Shown piece after piece: positions 7,701 through 8,373 of a stretch of DNA of 8,373 nucleotides. The stretch spans positions 1 to 8,373 of the forward strand of contig URNF01000092.1 of assembly GCA_900549155.1 (NCBI GenBank), read 5' to 3'. Every line of letters begins with the position of its first letter. Within the stretch, counting starts at the first letter, position 1. This DNA is from an uncultured Oscillospiraceae bacterium (GTDB lineage: Bacteria; Bacillota; Clostridia; Oscillospirales; Acutalibacteraceae). Below the pieces are notes generated by a model, which was given only the letters and a program-made list of their open reading frames with translations, searched no databases and was not told the origin of the DNA. The position numbers and the translations under genes are program-made.

Positions 7701-8373
7701 CGCTCTTGGTGTCCACCGTTTTCTCCGGCTGCGCCACCTTCAGGTTGCCGACCTTGTTGTTGATGAAATAGTCGCTGACGATGGCAACGGTGTTGTCAAA
7801 CTGCAGCGTATAGCTGCCCTCCGCCAAAAACAGCGGCACGGTCAGCACAAATTTTGCCTCAAATTCCTTGCCCACCGGCCAGCTGTCGGTGGTCGCGCCG
7901 TCCGCCAGCGCGATCGTGCCGGTGCAGATGCGGCTTGTGGAATTGCGCTTCCAGAAATAGACCGCAAAGCTGTTGGTCTTCGGGAGCTTTTCATTGATCT
8001 TGAGCGTCGCCGTGATCTCCACCGTGTCACCGGCATAGACCGTGTTCTTCGGGAAGTTGAACACGTTTGTCTCCAGCTTATAGTCGGAGTATTCGGCGTT
8101 GTCAAAGTCGATGGAGCCCCATCCGCCGCCGCCTGCCTTGGCATAGATCTCGGCATGCGTCCAGCCGCCGGTGGTCATGTCATAATCCGGCTCCATGAAG
8201 TGCTGTTCATCCGCTTCTGTCCAAAGCGGGTTGGGCGCGGCGTCCTCGCCGATGGACGCGCGGGCGACAAACGCGCTGTTATCGCTGTAGAACCGCAGCG
8301 CCGAGCCGTTGTCCATCTTCACGATGCCGTCATACAAAAGGCCGTAGCGATAGACGCCGTTATACAGGCGCAC
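4750..8373 (-). CDS. Large membrane-anchored GH42-like (clan GH-A) surface glycosidase, 5' end cut by the window
   Basis: The frame is open at the right edge, so the N-terminus and any signal peptide are missing; 1207 residues are visible and are numbered here from the edge. Residues about 1-215 are beta-rich, with an Ig-like sandwich near 100-215. Residues about 226-640 resemble the GH42 TIM barrel: the KITGGTTYEWQWWG stretch, then ITAFRKWLREKYATVDELRQAWG, as in GH42 enzymes. Glu387 is the likely acid/base and Glu566 (LYIAEDDDR) the likely nucleophile; their 179-residue spacing suits GH42. Residues about 650-880 look like the GH42 trimerisation (flavodoxin-like) domain, followed by a small beta domain. 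Then come an InlB-type repeat (951-1021), a Pro/Thr/Asp linker (1029-1088), one transmembrane helix (1105-1129) and a basic 78-residue tail. The enzyme is probably held on the outer face of the membrane. Beta-galactosidase activity is a family-based guess; the fold assignment is more secure. Confidence 0.8.
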   Translation of the reverse strand: MRLYNGVYRYGLLYDGIVKMDNGSALRFYSDNSAFVARASIGEDAAPNPLWTEADEQHFMEPDYDMTTGGWTHAEIYAKAGGGGWGSIDFDNAEYSDYKLETNVFNFPKNTVYAGDTVEITATLKINEKLPKTNSFAVYFWKRNSTSRICTGTIALADGATTDSWPVGKEFEAKFVLTVPLFLAEGSYTLQFDNTVAIVSDYFINNKVGNLKVAQPEKTVDTKSEVKMHNGKPTVFVNGIAKAPLWYSRPERDTQFDTAEMAGLANGGIDTSIAFILPRETLGELWMADGSIKTETIDRQMLGTLAADPNSQLMVAIDTTPPQWWLDQHPDECVKLSSGVISKESFSSELYRKEVGEVLTRIIAYLMEQPYANNIVGFKITGGTTYEWQWWGMNGNANVIGDYSSVGITAFRKWLREKYATVDELRQAWGDSSVTFETAGVPDKAARTATTFGSVLSAKENRHAIDYELFMGDMKTDAMLYFAEVAKKAVGGRLMVGTYAGYLLNVINYDMASSTSQTSFQRILDSEYIDFITCPWLYSEREIGYSGDYMSTVDSVTAHGKLYIAEDDDRNHTTDMFEAPDARAAVGWTRTAEQTVETLKRNYAYALSKGCGLYLYSLAGTYFTDAQVQQLASQMMQEMTLSLGLARESVSDVAVFYDEQSAAYMGYSGSDLTNELLYKALLMYQRRELYSMGVPYDTYVLDDLAKGLVPEHKVNIMLSATQITDTERKAIEERLCKNGNVIIWIFTAGLSDGNTSDIANLSALTGMQMELVSSPNGQRKSIGTVEVTDYDHWLTAGLADVSFGAIEYNTLAPVIAVNDPTARTLGYHTEQSGWANAAGLAVKEMNENGRQWVSIYSAVPCFPQALLRNILTHVGCHVYDGNASDVVYADNNYVSVHSLFGGEKTIRLPKRSTVYDVFNGKIIAEDVTEFTVNCEKSETRLFRLSGDNKLRSYFTRTAGGSITPEGLQAVEKGGSITVKLQADTGYRLDHLMVDGVKTTVSGNTYTLSDIGESHTVIAYFARVYAKPPIVEPDDPTPDEPDTPTTPDTPVTPTAPDDNTPTAPDEPDTPATPDTPTDEPTTPNEPEKKPVTTNTVKYTEHTELNWPAIIALGGGVLAGLLALLVLLVLLTRNVVFYRGGKRVKAAHAKRSGVRVDSLERRGGLAGVTAVVKKGYVRRHAGQTLQFTVGGEPKASVTLSGDGEARVNL
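4987..5061 (-). other. Transmembrane anchor of the surface enzyme
   Basis: Encodes residues 1105-1129 of the visible fragment, WPAII followed by a Gly/Ala/Leu/Val run. It is immediately followed by the basic stretch RNVVFYRGGKRVK, so by the positive-inside rule the C-terminal tail is cytoplasmic and the enzyme domains are outside. No LPxTG sorting motif precedes it. Confidence 0.85.
5149..5265 (-). repeat. Imperfect tandem repeat in the Pro/Thr/Asp linker
   Basis: The peptide PDEPDTPxTPDTP occurs twice, encoded at 5227-5265 and 5149-5187, a period of 78 bases (26 residues). The two DNA copies differ mainly at third positions. The whole linker, encoded at about 5110-5289, is made of PD, TP and EP units and ends just before the membrane-spanning helix. 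It is a typical cell-wall-spanning stalk, and length changes by repeat slippage would be expected between strains. Confidence 0.75.
5311..5523 (-). other. InlB B-repeat-like domain of the surface enzyme
   Basis: Encodes residues 951-1021: YFTRTAGGSITPEG, then GGSITVKLQADTGYRLDHLMVDG and ending in HTVIAYFAR. This is the pattern of the bacterial beta-grasp repeat often found in Gram-positive surface proteins (G-x-x-x-G...GY-x-[FL]-x-x-[WL]-x-V-[DN]-G...V-x-A-x-F). A single copy is present, placed between the enzyme and the linker. It may be a spacer or an attachment module. Confidence 0.75.

Noticed and set aside
8371..8373. GTG at the right edge as the start of the large enzyme
   Set aside because: It is simply the first codon in the window. 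The sequence after it is inside a folded domain with no signal peptide, so the gene must begin further right.

Overview
The window is a GC-rich segment of a carbohydrate-utilisation locus, with every supportable gene on the minus strand. In transcription order (right to left) it holds: the 3' part of a very large cell-surface glycosidase-like protein of the GH42/clan GH-A type (8373 to 4750, 5' end outside the window), a lipoprotein solute-binding protein (4676 to 3120), two CUT1-type ABC sugar permeases (3099 to 2161 and 2174 to 1302), and the first 411 codons of a cytoplasmic GH78 (alpha-L-rhamnosidase)-like enzyme (1235 to beyond the left edge).

Organism: a Gram-positive Bacillota of the class Clostridia (an Oscillospirales/Ruminococcaceae-like gut or rumen lineage) fits best. 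This is inference. It rests on strong AGGAG-type ribosome binding sites, a lipoprotein binding protein with CUT1 permeases and no ATPase gene beside them, a surface enzyme held by a C-terminal transmembrane helix, the absence of SusC/SusD-like genes, and a GC-rich genome that nevertheless uses TAT for nearly all tyrosines. No species could be recognised.

Layout: genes are tightly packed. The permease genes overlap, the binding-protein and first permease genes are 20 bases apart, and the other two gaps are 73 and 66 bases. Each of these two larger gaps contains a strong hairpin: a perfect 13-bp stem without a T-tract between the surface enzyme and the binding protein, and a 12-bp stem with a short T-tract between the second permease and the GH78-like gene. 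These probably tune relative expression in a single operon. No convincing promoter was seen, so the main promoter is probably to the right of the window. No intergenic stretch exceeds 75 bases, so there is no large unexplained gap.

How the genes may work together (inference): the surface-anchored enzyme trims a glycan outside the cell, the lipoprotein captures the released oligosaccharide, the two permeases import it using a shared ATPase encoded elsewhere, and the cytoplasmic GH78-like enzyme removes a terminal sugar, possibly rhamnose. A rhamnose- and galactose-containing plant or microbial glycan would be a reasonable substrate, but the sequence does not prove it.

The long plus-strand open frames are antisense shadows of these genes. 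Nothing here clearly looks like a new class of system. The most unusual items are the modular architecture and non-canonical acid/base motif of the surface enzyme, the unusually long Asn/Thr/Gly tether of the binding protein, and the two intergenic hairpins.
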